DNA of 64,000 bases, from assembly GCA_943788165.1 (NCBI GenBank), contig CALSPF010000001.1, positions 889,248-953,247 of the forward strand, written 5' to 3'. This document shows positions 55,798-64,000 of this stretch, piece by piece; position 1 is the stretch's first letter, and each line of letters starts with the position of its first letter. The notes beneath the pieces are model-generated. The model saw only the letters and a program-made list of their open reading frames with translations. It was not told where the DNA came from and ran no database searches. Both the position numbers and the translations under genes were made by a program. The stretch comes from an uncultured Flavobacteriaceae bacterium. GTDB taxonomy: Bacteria > Bacteroidota > Bacteroidia > Flavobacteriales > Flavobacteriaceae.

Positions 55798-56823
55798 TTA
55801 TAAAATTATTTTTTTAAGGCAATCCATAACATAATTGTGTTGTTCTTCTGTATAATCGCGATGGGTTACAAAACGTAACTTTCCAGAACCCATGCCAATG
55901 AGTTGAATGCTTCTTTCTTTCATTGCATCCATAAAGCTGGTTTCTAACAAAGGAGATTTTAATTCGAAAATAACAATATTTGTATCTACTGGAGCTAAAT
56001 AACGAACCCCATTAAGTTGCAAAACAGCTTCTCCAAGTTCCTTTGCGCGCCTGTGATCGTTGTCTAAATCTTCCCAATGATGATCAATGGCATAGCTGGC
56101 AGCTGCAGCTAGAAAACCTGCCTGGCGCATTCCACCACCAAGCATTTTTCGTACCCGAAGCGCTTTCTGCATATGTTCTTTACTGCCCAATAAAGCAGAA
56201 CCAATGGGTGCACCCAAGCCTTTGCTGAAGCAAATGGAAATTGTATCAAATTGTTCTCCATAAAAACTAGGGGAAGTTGATGTGGCCCGCATAGCATTCC
56301 ACAAACGTGCTCCGTCCAGATGCAAAGGAAGGTTTTCTTCTTTACATAGTTGATGTATTCGTTCAATTTCGGTAGAAGAATAACAAGCCCCTCCCCCTTT
56401 ATTGGTGGTGTTTTCTAAAACAACCAAAGAGGTTTTAGGGGAATGATAAAAATCTGCAGGATTGATTTTCTCTTTTATTTGTGCAGCAGTAATTCTTCCG
56501 CGTTCTCCTTCGATTAGTGCACAGGAAACACCACTGTTAAAACTCGCTCCGCCTCCTTCATAGTTAAAAATGTGGGCATAGTGGTCACAAATCACCTGCT
56601 CTCCTGGTTGGGTGTGAAGTTTGATGGCCGTTTGATTGGCCATTGTTCCAGAAGGAAAAAACAAAGCGGCTTCTTTTCCAAACATTGTGGCTACCTTGGC
56701 TTCCAATGCGTTTACACTTGGATCTTCTTTAAAAACATCGTCACCAACAGGTGCTTGTGTCATGTGCGACAACATTGCCACAGATGGGCGGGTAACTGTA
56801 TCACTGATTAAGTTTACTTCCAT
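55798..56823 (-). CDS. ltaE: Low-specificity L-threonine aldolase
   Basis: A 341-residue PLP enzyme that splits threonine into glycine and acetaldehyde. I start at ATG 56823 (MEVNLISDTVTRPSVAMLSH), since the longer frame overlaps the metalloprotease. Catalytic features are FFPSGTMANQTAIKLHTQPG, the aspartate and PLP contact in PLHLDGARLWNAMRATSTSP, and the PLP lysine in ISICFSKGLGAPIGSALLGS near residue 195. It lies 4 bp after the metalloprotease and 6 bp before the prolyl oligopeptidase, suggesting an amino acid catabolism unit. Confidence 0.94.
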   Translation of the reverse strand: MEVNLISDTVTRPSVAMLSHMTQAPVGDDVFKEDPSVNALEAKVATMFGKEAALFFPSGTMANQTAIKLHTQPGEQVICDHYAHIFNYEGGGASFNSGVSCALIEGERGRITAAQIKEKINPADFYHSPKTSLVVLENTTNKGGGACYSSTEIERIHQLCKEENLPLHLDGARLWNAMRATSTSPSFYGEQFDTISICFSKGLGAPIGSALLGSKEHMQKALRVRKMLGGGMRQAGFLAAAASYAIDHHWEDLDNDHRRAKELGEAVLQLNGVRYLAPVDTNIVIFELKSPLLETSFMDAMKERSIQLIGMGSGKLRFVTHRDYTEEQHNYVMDCLKKIIL

Positions 56824-56827
56824 AGTT

Positions 56828-59269
56828 CTATTGACAGCGTAGACTTGTCCCAATGGGCGATCCATCGGGTATTTTAGGTGTAGCTATTGGTGTTAATGTG
56901 CTTGTTTGCTCAAAGTACTGCTCAATGGTATTTTGATAATAATGCTTCAAAGCATAGCCATTCTGTTTCTTTAACCATTCTTTGAGTTGATACAACTGCT
57001 CGTGCACTGTTCCTCGAACTACATTGGATACAAGGGTGCTTTGACCCAAACGCATTAGTTGCTGCAATAGGTTGCCTTGAACGACAGTTTGAAGTGCTTT
57101 TACCTCTCCTCCACGAACAGCAGTTTTGAAGGTTTCTTTTATTAAAACTGAAATCGTTTCTGACAATCCTAATTGATTAGCGTCAAATGCTTTCTGTTGT
57201 GCTAAACGAGAAGCACGTTGCGGGTGAAGTAACATACTTAGCATTGCATCGCTCAGGGTATGTGCAGCTCCCATTGGATCAAAGGTTAAACCAGTTTGTG
57301 TTGAAAAACTCTCACGCGAAGCGCCATAGCCATAGGCATAGGGAGGCAAGATAGATCGTATATGCGCAGGAATAGATAGACTACTTGCATTCATAGAGTT
57401 TACAATCGCTTTTAAAGCTGCACGTTGTTCTTCAATTGCTACTGTTTTTACTGCATTAATTTTCGCTCCTTTTACACCGTATTCATACGCTTGTCCGCCA
57501 ATTAATTTCACTACAGCCTCAAGTTGGTAACGATGCAAAAAATAAAGTGGAACCAATCGATCACGTAATACAGAGAAAGGCTCTCCCTCTTTGAGTTGAT
57601 CTATGGAGAAATTATCCATCGCTAACTTTCGAATCGACAATAAATTCTCGTACTCACCAACAGCAGAAGTTCCATTGTCCCATAAATGTGCATAGGGGTG
57701 AGCTCCCCCAATGGGTCGTGCATCACGGTCAGATATAAAGCGATGGCCATCAGCACTACTCTTTTCCAATAGAGCATTCAATGCATCTGTTTCCTTAACA
57801 GTTTCAGGAAAATCACTGTAGGAGTATTTTACAGAAATCTTATCCCAGTCGCCAATTCCAACCGCATAAGCATTTTTATAGCTGATTTTTCCTGCTTCAA
57901 TCCCAAGGGTTGGGTGCGGGTAATCCATCACAGAAGCACGGTTTTTTACACTAGCGGCAAAATTGTGGGCAAAGCCAAGGGTATGACCAATTTCATGGGC
58001 AGAAAGTTGTCGAATACGTGCAAGGGCTAATGCCAACATGGGCGAGTCGTCTGTTTTTCCGTTTGCATATGGCTTATCAGTCAAGGCTTGTGCAATCATA
58101 AAATCTTGACGAATACGTAAACTACCCAAACTAACATGTCCTTTAAGTATTTCTCCAGAACGTGGATCAACAACACTTGCACCATAACTCCAACCTCTTG
58201 TTGAACGATGCACCCATTGAATAACATTATAGCGCACATCCATTGGATCAGCATCGTCTGGCAAAATTTTTAGTTGAAAAGCATTGGTGTATCCTGCCGC
58301 TTCAAAGGCTTCATTCCACCATGCACCACCTTCTAACAAGGCAGAACGCACAGGCTCTGGAGTTCCATTGTCCAAATAATATACAATGGGTTCTACGGCT
58401 TCACTCATTTCTGCATTGGGGTCTTTCTTTTCCAGTCGATGACGCAGAGTAAACACCTTACGCGTAGACTCATTTACAGGGGTAGAATAATCGTTATAAC
58501 TGAAAGGTATAGCTCCAGAGCGCGGATCAAACTTACGTGTCTCCAAAGCTACCTCAGGAAGTTTTACAAAAGAGTGATGCTGGTGAACCGTAACACTATT
58601 TGCCGAAGGGGTTACTGAGCGAATTAAGCGACCTTGTGGGTTACCACTAAAAGTAAGTAAGACATCAAACTCACTGTTATCCGGGAAGTTCTTTGTACGA
58701 TCCAACGAGATAGCTGAACGGCTTTTGTCAACACTATAGTTTCCTTGTTTTGAGTCTTTCAAGCGCTTAGCCACACCATGCGCATCTTGCATCAAAAATG
58801 AAGTCATGTCGATAATATAATACTCCGTTGTTGATTCTACAATCGGAAAACCAAACAAAACAGATTGTGCAAATGCCTGCGCAATGGAGGCTTGCTCTAA
58901 TGCATTGTCTGAAGTACTTCTGTATTCCAAATTGGGCTGAATCAACATAAGTTTATTTCCCATTTTTGAAAAATAAACAACACGTTCATTCCCCAGCTGA
59001 CCACGATCTAAACCAATGTCATTACTACCAATCCCAGCACTGAGTCCATTGACATAAAGGAAAGGTTTATCAACATGATCCTTTCTATCTACCTTTAAAT
59101 GAACGCTACCGTTGGATTCATTATAGCTAAAATCAAAAAAACCATTATACTCCTTGCCTATTGAAAAGACTGATACAGGCGGTGGCGGTATAGCTTTTCG
59201 TTTGCGTTGACCGAAGCCAACACTAAGAAATAAACTAAAAAAAATGACGAGAAAAAATCTTGATTTCAT
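56828..59269 (-). CDS. Zinc-dependent metalloprotease (DUF5117/DUF5118 type)
   Basis: An 813-residue secreted protease with signal peptide (FFLVIFFSLFLSVGFGQ). The zinc site is SAHEIGHTLGFAHNFAASVK near residue 420 (HExxHxxGxxH, gluzincin/metzincin-like), and the family's DUF5117-like N-terminal domain (LMLIQPNLEYRSTSDNALEQ) and C-terminal KIPDGSPIGTS are present. Likely exported; the substrate is unknown. It starts the three-gene unit running into ltaE and the oligopeptidase. Confidence 0.9.
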   Translation of the reverse strand: MKSRFFLVIFFSLFLSVGFGQRKRKAIPPPPVSVFSIGKEYNGFFDFSYNESNGSVHLKVDRKDHVDKPFLYVNGLSAGIGSNDIGLDRGQLGNERVVYFSKMGNKLMLIQPNLEYRSTSDNALEQASIAQAFAQSVLFGFPIVESTTEYYIIDMTSFLMQDAHGVAKRLKDSKQGNYSVDKSRSAISLDRTKNFPDNSEFDVLLTFSGNPQGRLIRSVTPSANSVTVHQHHSFVKLPEVALETRKFDPRSGAIPFSYNDYSTPVNESTRKVFTLRHRLEKKDPNAEMSEAVEPIVYYLDNGTPEPVRSALLEGGAWWNEAFEAAGYTNAFQLKILPDDADPMDVRYNVIQWVHRSTRGWSYGASVVDPRSGEILKGHVSLGSLRIRQDFMIAQALTDKPYANGKTDDSPMLALALARIRQLSAHEIGHTLGFAHNFAASVKNRASVMDYPHPTLGIEAGKISYKNAYAVGIGDWDKISVKYSYSDFPETVKETDALNALLEKSSADGHRFISDRDARPIGGAHPYAHLWDNGTSAVGEYENLLSIRKLAMDNFSIDQLKEGEPFSVLRDRLVPLYFLHRYQLEAVVKLIGGQAYEYGVKGAKINAVKTVAIEEQRAALKAIVNSMNASSLSIPAHIRSILPPYAYGYGASRESFSTQTGLTFDPMGAAHTLSDAMLSMLLHPQRASRLAQQKAFDANQLGLSETISVLIKETFKTAVRGGEVKALQTVVQGNLLQQLMRLGQSTLVSNVVRGTVHEQLYQLKEWLKKQNGYALKHYYQNTIEQYFEQTSTLTPIATPKIPDGSPIGTSLRCQ

Positions 59270-59355
59270 ATGTTAAAATTGAGAGTTCAAGTTAAAAATA
59301 TTTGTTAGAAAAAGAATAAAGCAAAGTTTAATTCTATTTTTACAAAAAAAAACAG

Positions 59356-60463
59356 ATGTTAACATCAGATCAGCTAAAAAATCTATTTGAACGCCTTGGT
59401 GCGTTGAGGAGGTATCTTTGACATTGATGCCAAAGAAATACAAATCCGAAATGAAGAAGAAGTTACTCTAGATCCTTCGTTTTGGAACGATCCAAAAAAA
59501 GCAGAAATCCACATGAAACAGTTACGGACCCTAAAAAAATGGGTGAGTGACTTTAATACTGCCACACAATTGTTTGACGATTTGGAAGTGCTTTATGACT
59601 TTTATAAAGCGGGGGACGTTTCTGAAAAGGAACTCAAAGAAACCCATCAACAATTGTTGGATACGCTTGAAGACATTGAATTTCGCAACATGCTTTCCGA
59701 TGAAGGTGATGCACTTAGTGCTGTGCTACAAATTACTGCCGGTGCAGGAGGAACAGAGAGTTGTGATTGGGCAGAAATGTTAATGCGGATGTACCTTATG
59801 TGGGCAGATAAGCAGGGCTTCAAAGTTAAAGAACTCAATCATCAGGCTGGTGATATCGCAGGAATAAAGACCGTTACCATCGAAATTGAAGGCGATTTCG
59901 CTTTTGGGTGGCTTAAAGGCGAAAACGGGGTACATCGTCTCGTGCGCATATCCCCTTTTGATAGCAATGCCAAACGCCACACATCTTTTGCTTCTGTCTA
60001 TGTTTACCCATTGGCCGATGACAGTATTGAGATCGTCGTTAATTCATCAGAAATTACCTGGGAAACAATGCGCTCTAGTGGGGCTGGTGGTCAAGGAGTA
60101 AATAAAATTGAAACTGCTGTTCGATTAAGACATGCCCCTTCAGGGATAATGATCGAAAATTCTGAAACTCGTTCCCAACTGGAAAATAAAGCCAAAGCTA
60201 TGCAATTGCTCAAATCGCAATTGTATGAAATTGAATTACAGAAAAAAATGGCTGCTCGCGATGAAATAGAAGCCTCCAAAAAGAAAATTGAATGGGGCTC
60301 GCAGATTCGTAATTACGTTATGCAACCCTACAAACTGGTAAAAGATGTGCGTACCCAAGAAGAAACCAGTGATGTAGACGGAATTCTGAATGGAAATATT
60401 GACAATTTTCTTAAAGCATACCTCATGTTTATGGGACAAAAACCTGAAACCGATACGCTGTAA
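59356..60463 (+). CDS. prfB: Peptide chain release factor 2, programmed +1 frameshift
   Basis: Recognises UAA and UGA stops and releases the peptide. ATG 59356 starts a 21-codon leader (MLTSDQLKNLFERLGALRRYL) that ends at TGA 59419-59421 within ctt-tga-c, preceded by an AGGAGG-like sequence. The ribosome shifts +1 at this site to make full-length protein of 368 residues (DIDAKEIQIRNEEEVTLD). The RF2 SPF anticodon motif is in VRISPFDSNAKRHTSFASVY. The GGQ loop is in SSGAGGQGVNKIETAVRLRH. This is the conserved autoregulatory feedback: low RF2 favours the shift. Annotation pipelines that need a single frame may miss the first 21 codons. Confidence 0.96.
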
Positions 60464-60475
60464 AAACAATAACTC

Positions 60476-60823
60476 ATGAAATTGACCATCTACCATAATC
60501 CCCGTTGCCGAAAATCAAGAGAAGCGCTGCAACATCTAGAATCCACTGATCACGAAATAATCATCGTAAATTATTTTGACAGCCCCCTGACAGGTGACCA
60601 ATTGGATCAGTTGCTGCAAGAATTGGATTACAATCCAGAAAAACTTATTCGCACCACAGAAGCCATTTGGAAAAGCGATTATAAAGGAAAAGAATTGACC
60701 GACAAGGAGCTGTTAAATACCATGCTCGAGCAACCGAAATTAATGGAGCGTCCGATTATTTCGAATGGTAAAAAGGCAGTGATTGGATGCCCGCTAGAAA
60801 AATTGATTGATTTTTTAAAATAA
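60476..60823 (+). CDS. ArsC/Spx-family (arsenate reductase-like) protein
   Basis: A 115-residue thioredoxin-fold protein. The catalytic cysteine is in YHNPRCRKSREALQHLESTD near residue 11, with no second C, so CxxS-like chemistry. RPIISNGKKAVIGCPLEKLI at the C-terminus matches the ArsC/YffB fold. It may reduce arsenate or another thiol substrate with glutathione-like cofactors, but no operon with ars genes is present. It starts 12 bp after prfB and is probably co-transcribed. Confidence 0.85.
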   Translation: MKLTIYHNPRCRKSREALQHLESTDHEIIIVNYFDSPLTGDQLDQLLQELDYNPEKLIRTTEAIWKSDYKGKELTDKELLNTMLEQPKLMERPIISNGKKAVIGCPLEKLIDFLK

Positions 60824-60845
60824 GTTCATTTTTATTGAAACTTTT

Positions 60846-60863
60846 TAGACAAATCAATGTCTA
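60846..60863. promoter_or_regulatory. Inverted repeat upstream of the TonB receptor
   Basis: TAGACA-aatcaa-TGTCTA, two perfect 6-bp arms with a 6-bp spacer, 20 bp upstream of the receptor start codon. It has the symmetry of a dimeric repressor or activator site. No -7 element was found nearby. Confidence 0.35.
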
Positions 60864-60882
60864 ATAGAAGTTATACATAACT

Positions 60883-63363
60883 ATGAGAAAAACTATTTTA
60901 TTCTGTCTATCGCTATTGCTCGGCTATACTGTAAGTGCTCAGCGTCCTACAAATGGAGAGCGCCCAGCCAAGATCAATTTATCTGGAAAGGTGCTCGATC
61001 AAGAAACCCAAGAACCATTGGAGTATGCAACGGTAACATTACAAAATGACCGTCGACCAAACATGCTACAAGGAGGAATTACTAAAAATGATGGCACCTT
61101 CTCCTTTGAAGTATTTCCTGGACGATACACCGTTATCATAGAATATATTTCATTTGAAAAAAACATACAAGAAGACTTAGATATTCGAGAGGCTACTGAC
61201 CTCGGCACTGTTGAACTCAGCATCTCAACAAACTCATTAGATGAAGTTGAATTGGTGGGAGAACGTACAGTAGTCGAAATTCGATTAGACAAACGCGTTT
61301 ATAATGTTGGAAAAGACATCACTGTTCGTGGTGGAAGTGTTTCCGATGTAATGGATAATATCCCCTCCGTTTCTGTCGATGTTGATGGAACAATTTCACT
61401 CCGTGGAAATGATAATGTTCGCATCCTAATCAACGGCAAGCCCTCTGGCTTGGTTGGTCTATCTGGACCAGATGCACTGCGGCAATTGCCCGCAGAGTCT
61501 ATTGAAAAGGTAGAAGTAATTACCTCTCCCTCTGCGCGCTATGAAGCCTCCGGAACAGCAGGAATCCTGAATATCATATTGAAAAAGCAAGAATTAGAAG
61601 GTTTTAATGGATCGTTTATTTCCAATGGGGGTTTCCCCAAAACCTACGGTGGATCTGCCTCGTTGAACTGGAGGACCAAAAAATTAAACCTTTTTACCAC
61701 TACTTCTGTTCGCGATTCTAGATCCAACTCGAACGGATTGGCGGACACTAATTTTACTATACCTAGCGATACTATTTTCTTTTCAAAAGAAAAAACTGAA
61801 AACGAAAGAGACAACAAAAATATGTTCCTTAACCTAGGTGCAGAATATTATTTCGATGACAACACATCTCTGGTATTGAGTGGTTTTATTCGGAAAAGTG
61901 AAAATAAAAGCGACAATTTTGCCAGAACTGAAAACTTTTTTGAGAACAGAAGCTTGTTCAATACAATCTTAAGGAATCAATTACAAACTGGAGAAAATTA
62001 TTCCCGACAATTTACAGCTAATTTTGACAAGAAATTCAATGACAAAGGACATGAATTAATCATCGAATTTCAAGCAGAAAACAGCAATGAATTAGAAGAA
62101 GGTCAAGTTGCCAATAGCACCGTTCGAAATCAGCGTTCAACTTCTGATGAAAATCAAAAACGAACCTTGTTCCAAGTCGATTATATTTTGCCCATAAATG
62201 AAAACACCCAATTTGAATTGGGCTACCGTGGGAACTTTAGCCGTCAAGAAACAGATTATCAAGTAGAAGATTTAATTGACAATGCCTATGTTAACAATAC
62301 AAGCTTCAGTAATTACCTCATTTTTGAACAGAATGTAAATGCAGCTTATACTCAATTTGGTCAAAAAGTAAATGCCTTTTCCTACCTCGCAGGGTTACGT
62401 GTTGAGAAAACAAATATTACCATCGACCAGCAAACCACGCAAGAGATCAGTAAAAAAAATTATACGGATTGGTTCCCAACTTTCAACCTCTCCTATGAAT
62501 TCAATGAAAAAGAAAACATTACCCTAGGATATAGTCGAAGAATTCGCCGTCCACGCTCCTATCTAATCAACCCATTCCGATCGATTTCTAGCCTGACCTT
62601 CTTTTTTCAAGGAAATGTTAACATTGATCCTAGCTACACCAATTCCATTGATTTTGGTTATTTGAAACGCTGGGAAAAATTTACCTTTAACGGATCTATT
62701 TATTTTCAAAAGTCAACACAAAACTTTAGTCGCATTACAGAAGCAACCGACGAATATGTAAACCTAGAGTCTGGAGAATACTTCAACGACCCATCTCTAA
62801 CGAAAAGCCCTACTGTACAGGTATTGCAATCAACCTTTATCAATCTTGCCGAAAATAGACGGACCGGAACAGAGTTTACCCTGACCTATTCTCCAAAAAG
62901 AGATGTTCGTATTAGTGGAAATTTCAATGTCTTTAACTCTGAGACCATAGGAGAATATAATGGAGATTCATTAGATGCTTCGATTGTTAGCTGGTTTGCA
63001 CGAATCAATGCAAGCTTCCCACTCCCTTTTGGCATTACAACTCAAATACGTGGCTTTTATAGAGGGCCTAGAGAAAATGCTATCACCAAAACAGAAGGAC
63101 GCTTTACTTTAACGGGCGCTTTGAATAAAAATATACTGAAGAAAAAAGCAACCATTTCCTTTAGAGCTAGTGATATTTTAAATAGTTCCCGTTCCATTAG
63201 CCGTACAACAAGAGCCTCTTTTACTTCATACAACGAATACCAATGGAGAAATCCTACTTATATACTCACGTTTACCTACAGACTTAACGAACGTAAAATG
63301 GATCGAAAAAGACGTAGATCCTCCAATTTTTCTGGCGGCGATGGCGGAGATTATGACTTTTAA
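60883..63363 (+). CDS. TonB-dependent receptor / outer membrane beta-barrel protein
   Basis: An 826-residue outer membrane protein. It has a signal peptide (TILFCLSLLLGYTVSAQ) and an N-terminal carboxypeptidase-regulatory-like domain (INLSGKVLDQETQEPLEYAT). The plug follows (DVMDNIPSVSVDVDGTISLR, VRILINGKPSGLVGLSGPDA, EKVEVITSPSARYEASGTAG), and then a long beta-barrel with many alternating polar strands. The C-terminus is a charged tail (RRRSSNFSGGDGGDYDF). This is the OMP_b-brl_3 type. The ligand is unknown. It is followed by a strong terminator. Confidence 0.93.
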   Translation: MRKTILFCLSLLLGYTVSAQRPTNGERPAKINLSGKVLDQETQEPLEYATVTLQNDRRPNMLQGGITKNDGTFSFEVFPGRYTVIIEYISFEKNIQEDLDIREATDLGTVELSISTNSLDEVELVGERTVVEIRLDKRVYNVGKDITVRGGSVSDVMDNIPSVSVDVDGTISLRGNDNVRILINGKPSGLVGLSGPDALRQLPAESIEKVEVITSPSARYEASGTAGILNIILKKQELEGFNGSFISNGGFPKTYGGSASLNWRTKKLNLFTTTSVRDSRSNSNGLADTNFTIPSDTIFFSKEKTENERDNKNMFLNLGAEYYFDDNTSLVLSGFIRKSENKSDNFARTENFFENRSLFNTILRNQLQTGENYSRQFTANFDKKFNDKGHELIIEFQAENSNELEEGQVANSTVRNQRSTSDENQKRTLFQVDYILPINENTQFELGYRGNFSRQETDYQVEDLIDNAYVNNTSFSNYLIFEQNVNAAYTQFGQKVNAFSYLAGLRVEKTNITIDQQTTQEISKKNYTDWFPTFNLSYEFNEKENITLGYSRRIRRPRSYLINPFRSISSLTFFFQGNVNIDPSYTNSIDFGYLKRWEKFTFNGSIYFQKSTQNFSRITEATDEYVNLESGEYFNDPSLTKSPTVQVLQSTFINLAENRRTGTEFTLTYSPKRDVRISGNFNVFNSETIGEYNGDSLDASIVSWFARINASFPLPFGITTQIRGFYRGPRENAITKTEGRFTLTGALNKNILKKKATISFRASDILNSSRSISRTTRASFTSYNEYQWRNPTYILTFTYRLNERKMDRKRRRSSNFSGGDGGDYDF

Positions 63364-63380
63364 ATCTCATTAGTAACCAC

Positions 63381-63410
63381 AAAAAAACACCACAATTGCG
63401 GTGTTTTTTT
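63381..63410. terminator. Bidirectional intrinsic terminator
   Basis: An A run with CACC, loop ACAATTGC, and GGTG with a T run form an 11-bp stem. It lies between the TonB receptor and the small convergent gene and serves both directions. Confidence 0.8.
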
Positions 63411-63432
63411 TAATACAGTATATATGGAGTGT

Positions 63433-63603
63433 TTACTCCTTAATTTCTTGTTTTGCTTCTTTACGCTCTTGAAGCCATTCTAAGAAAGCTCCTGTTAACC
63501 AATAAGGAATAACAAAGGTCAGTAGAAAAATCATTAACCAAAAGCCGATGGTTAAGATGGTTAAAAAGGAAAGAAAACCTAAATATTGGTCGAATTCAAA
63601 CAT
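63433..63603 (-). CDS. Small membrane protein, 56 aa
   Basis: ATG 63603 to TAA 63433 encodes a protein of one long hydrophobic helix or helical hairpin (LSFLTILTIGFWLMIFLLTF, then VIPYWLTGAF) and a strongly charged C-terminus (LEWLQERKEAKQEIKE). No signal or enzyme motif is visible. Clean reading frame, base use like its neighbours and a terminator on its 3' side make it a convincing gene despite its size. Function is unknown. Confidence 0.7.
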   Translation of the reverse strand: MFEFDQYLGFLSFLTILTIGFWLMIFLLTFVIPYWLTGAFLEWLQERKEAKQEIKE

Positions 63604-63709
63604 GTTTTTCAATTTGTGTCAAAATTAAGGCATTTATACCATTCTCACAATGGGAATTCTTTTTTTATTCACAAAGCTATTCACAGTAGGGAACCTAGCT
63701 TTTTTGTCT

Positions 63710-63717
63710 TATTTTTG
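63710..63717 (+). promoter_or_regulatory. -7 element (TATTTTTG) of fumC
   Basis: An exact TAnnTTTG match 16 bp before the fumC start codon. A -33 element is not evident. Confidence 0.45.
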
Positions 63718-63733
63718 TGGCAAAAGAATTACA

Positions 63734-64000
63734 ATGGACTACCGTATAGAAAAAGACACCCTTGGAGAAGTTAAAGTACCTAAAAACGTATTGTGGGGAG
63801 CACAAACCGAACGATCTCGGTCTAACTTTAAGATTGGTGACCCCGGCTCCATGCCCATAGAAATAGTACAAGGTTTTGCTTACCTCAAAAAAGCGGCGGC
63901 CTATACCAACCATGAATTAGGTGTTTTGGACATCACAAAACGTGATTTGATTGCCCAAGTATGCGATGAAATTCTTGCAGGCGATCTAGACGATCAATTT
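63734..64000 (+). CDS. fumC: Fumarate hydratase class II, 5' part
   Basis: The first 89 codons of class II fumarase (TCA cycle, fumarate to malate), cut by the window end. The N-terminus [20 protein letters not shown], the family motif [18 protein letters not shown] and the [13 protein letters not shown] helix are unmistakable. The gene appears to be monocistronic, with its own promoter element upstream. Confidence 0.92.
   Translation, partial: MDYRIEKDTLGEVKVPKNVLWGAQTERSRSNFKIGDPGSMPIEIVQGFAYLKKAAAYTNHELGVLDITKRDLIAQVCDEILAGDLDDQF

Noticed and set aside
59383..59421. prfB frame break treated as sequence error
   Set aside because: The CTT TGA C context with upstream AGGAGG is the conserved programmed site, so it is genuine biology, unlike the homopolymer breaks.
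1..64000. CRISPR arrays, rRNA or tRNA genes
   Set aside because: No regularly spaced repeats and no rRNA- or tRNA-like conserved segments were seen on either strand.

Overview
The window is a piece of a Bacteroidota chromosome, almost certainly from Flavobacteriia. The evidence is gldF/gldG gliding genes, a PorX-type regulator of the type IX secretion system, fused lpxC-fabZ, OMP_b-brl_3-type TonB receptors, a DUF4258 protein, and TAnnTTTG promoter elements close to many start codons. Genes are densely packed, many with 4-nt overlaps. I see no rRNA, tRNA, CRISPR array, insertion sequence or phage module.

Layout. 0-9 kb: the end of a Na+/dicarboxylate symporter, a DoxX-type membrane gene with in-frame stops, a methyltransferase, an SGNH hydrolase, a DCC thiol oxidoreductase, mutS2, then an indel-riddled run (ung, SUI1/YciH, DinB-like, methyltransferase, ybjQ-like, acyl-ACP desaturase). 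9-15 kb: amidohydrolase, DUF2911, a decayed NCS1 permease, two unknown proteins, DUF2461 and a DUF885 lipoprotein. 15-22.2 kb: the complete operon hisG-D-C-B-H-A-F-IE, headed by a histidine-containing leader peptide and an attenuator hairpin. 22.2-30.2 kb: a small XRE regulator with an operator-like repeat, then lpxD, lpxC-fabZ, lpxA, efp, sucD, fabG and a prohibitin gene ending in a strong terminator; an HD hydrolase lies upstream of lpxD. 30.2-38 kb: porX, tsaE, DUF4258, proline dehydrogenase with a terminator-like structure in its leader, aroB, ppc and an Lrp regulator. 38-46.7 kb: M14 carboxypeptidase, XRE regulator, lipoprotein, parC, parE, purC, phoH. 46.8-51.2 kb: a SAM hydrolase, gldF, gldG, dnaN. 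51.2-59.3 kb: a two-gene unit resembling capnine (sulfonolipid) synthesis, then a prolyl oligopeptidase, threonine aldolase and zinc metalloprotease. 59.3-64 kb: prfB with its programmed frameshift, an ArsC-like protein, a TonB receptor, a small membrane protein and the start of fumC.

Two features cut across the window. First, at least a dozen conserved genes, including the essential dnaN, are broken by single-base indels, often in homopolymers. This looks more like residual sequence error than decay, so start, stop and pseudogene calls there should be checked against reads. Second, six convergent gene pairs overlap by exactly four bases that encode both stop codons.

The most interesting candidates are the tandem-hairpin leader of proline dehydrogenase, the capnine-like gene pair lying near gliding genes, the his attenuator, and the three-half-site operator upstream of the small XRE gene. 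No wholly new multi-gene system is evident; most of the window is core metabolism and cell-envelope biology.
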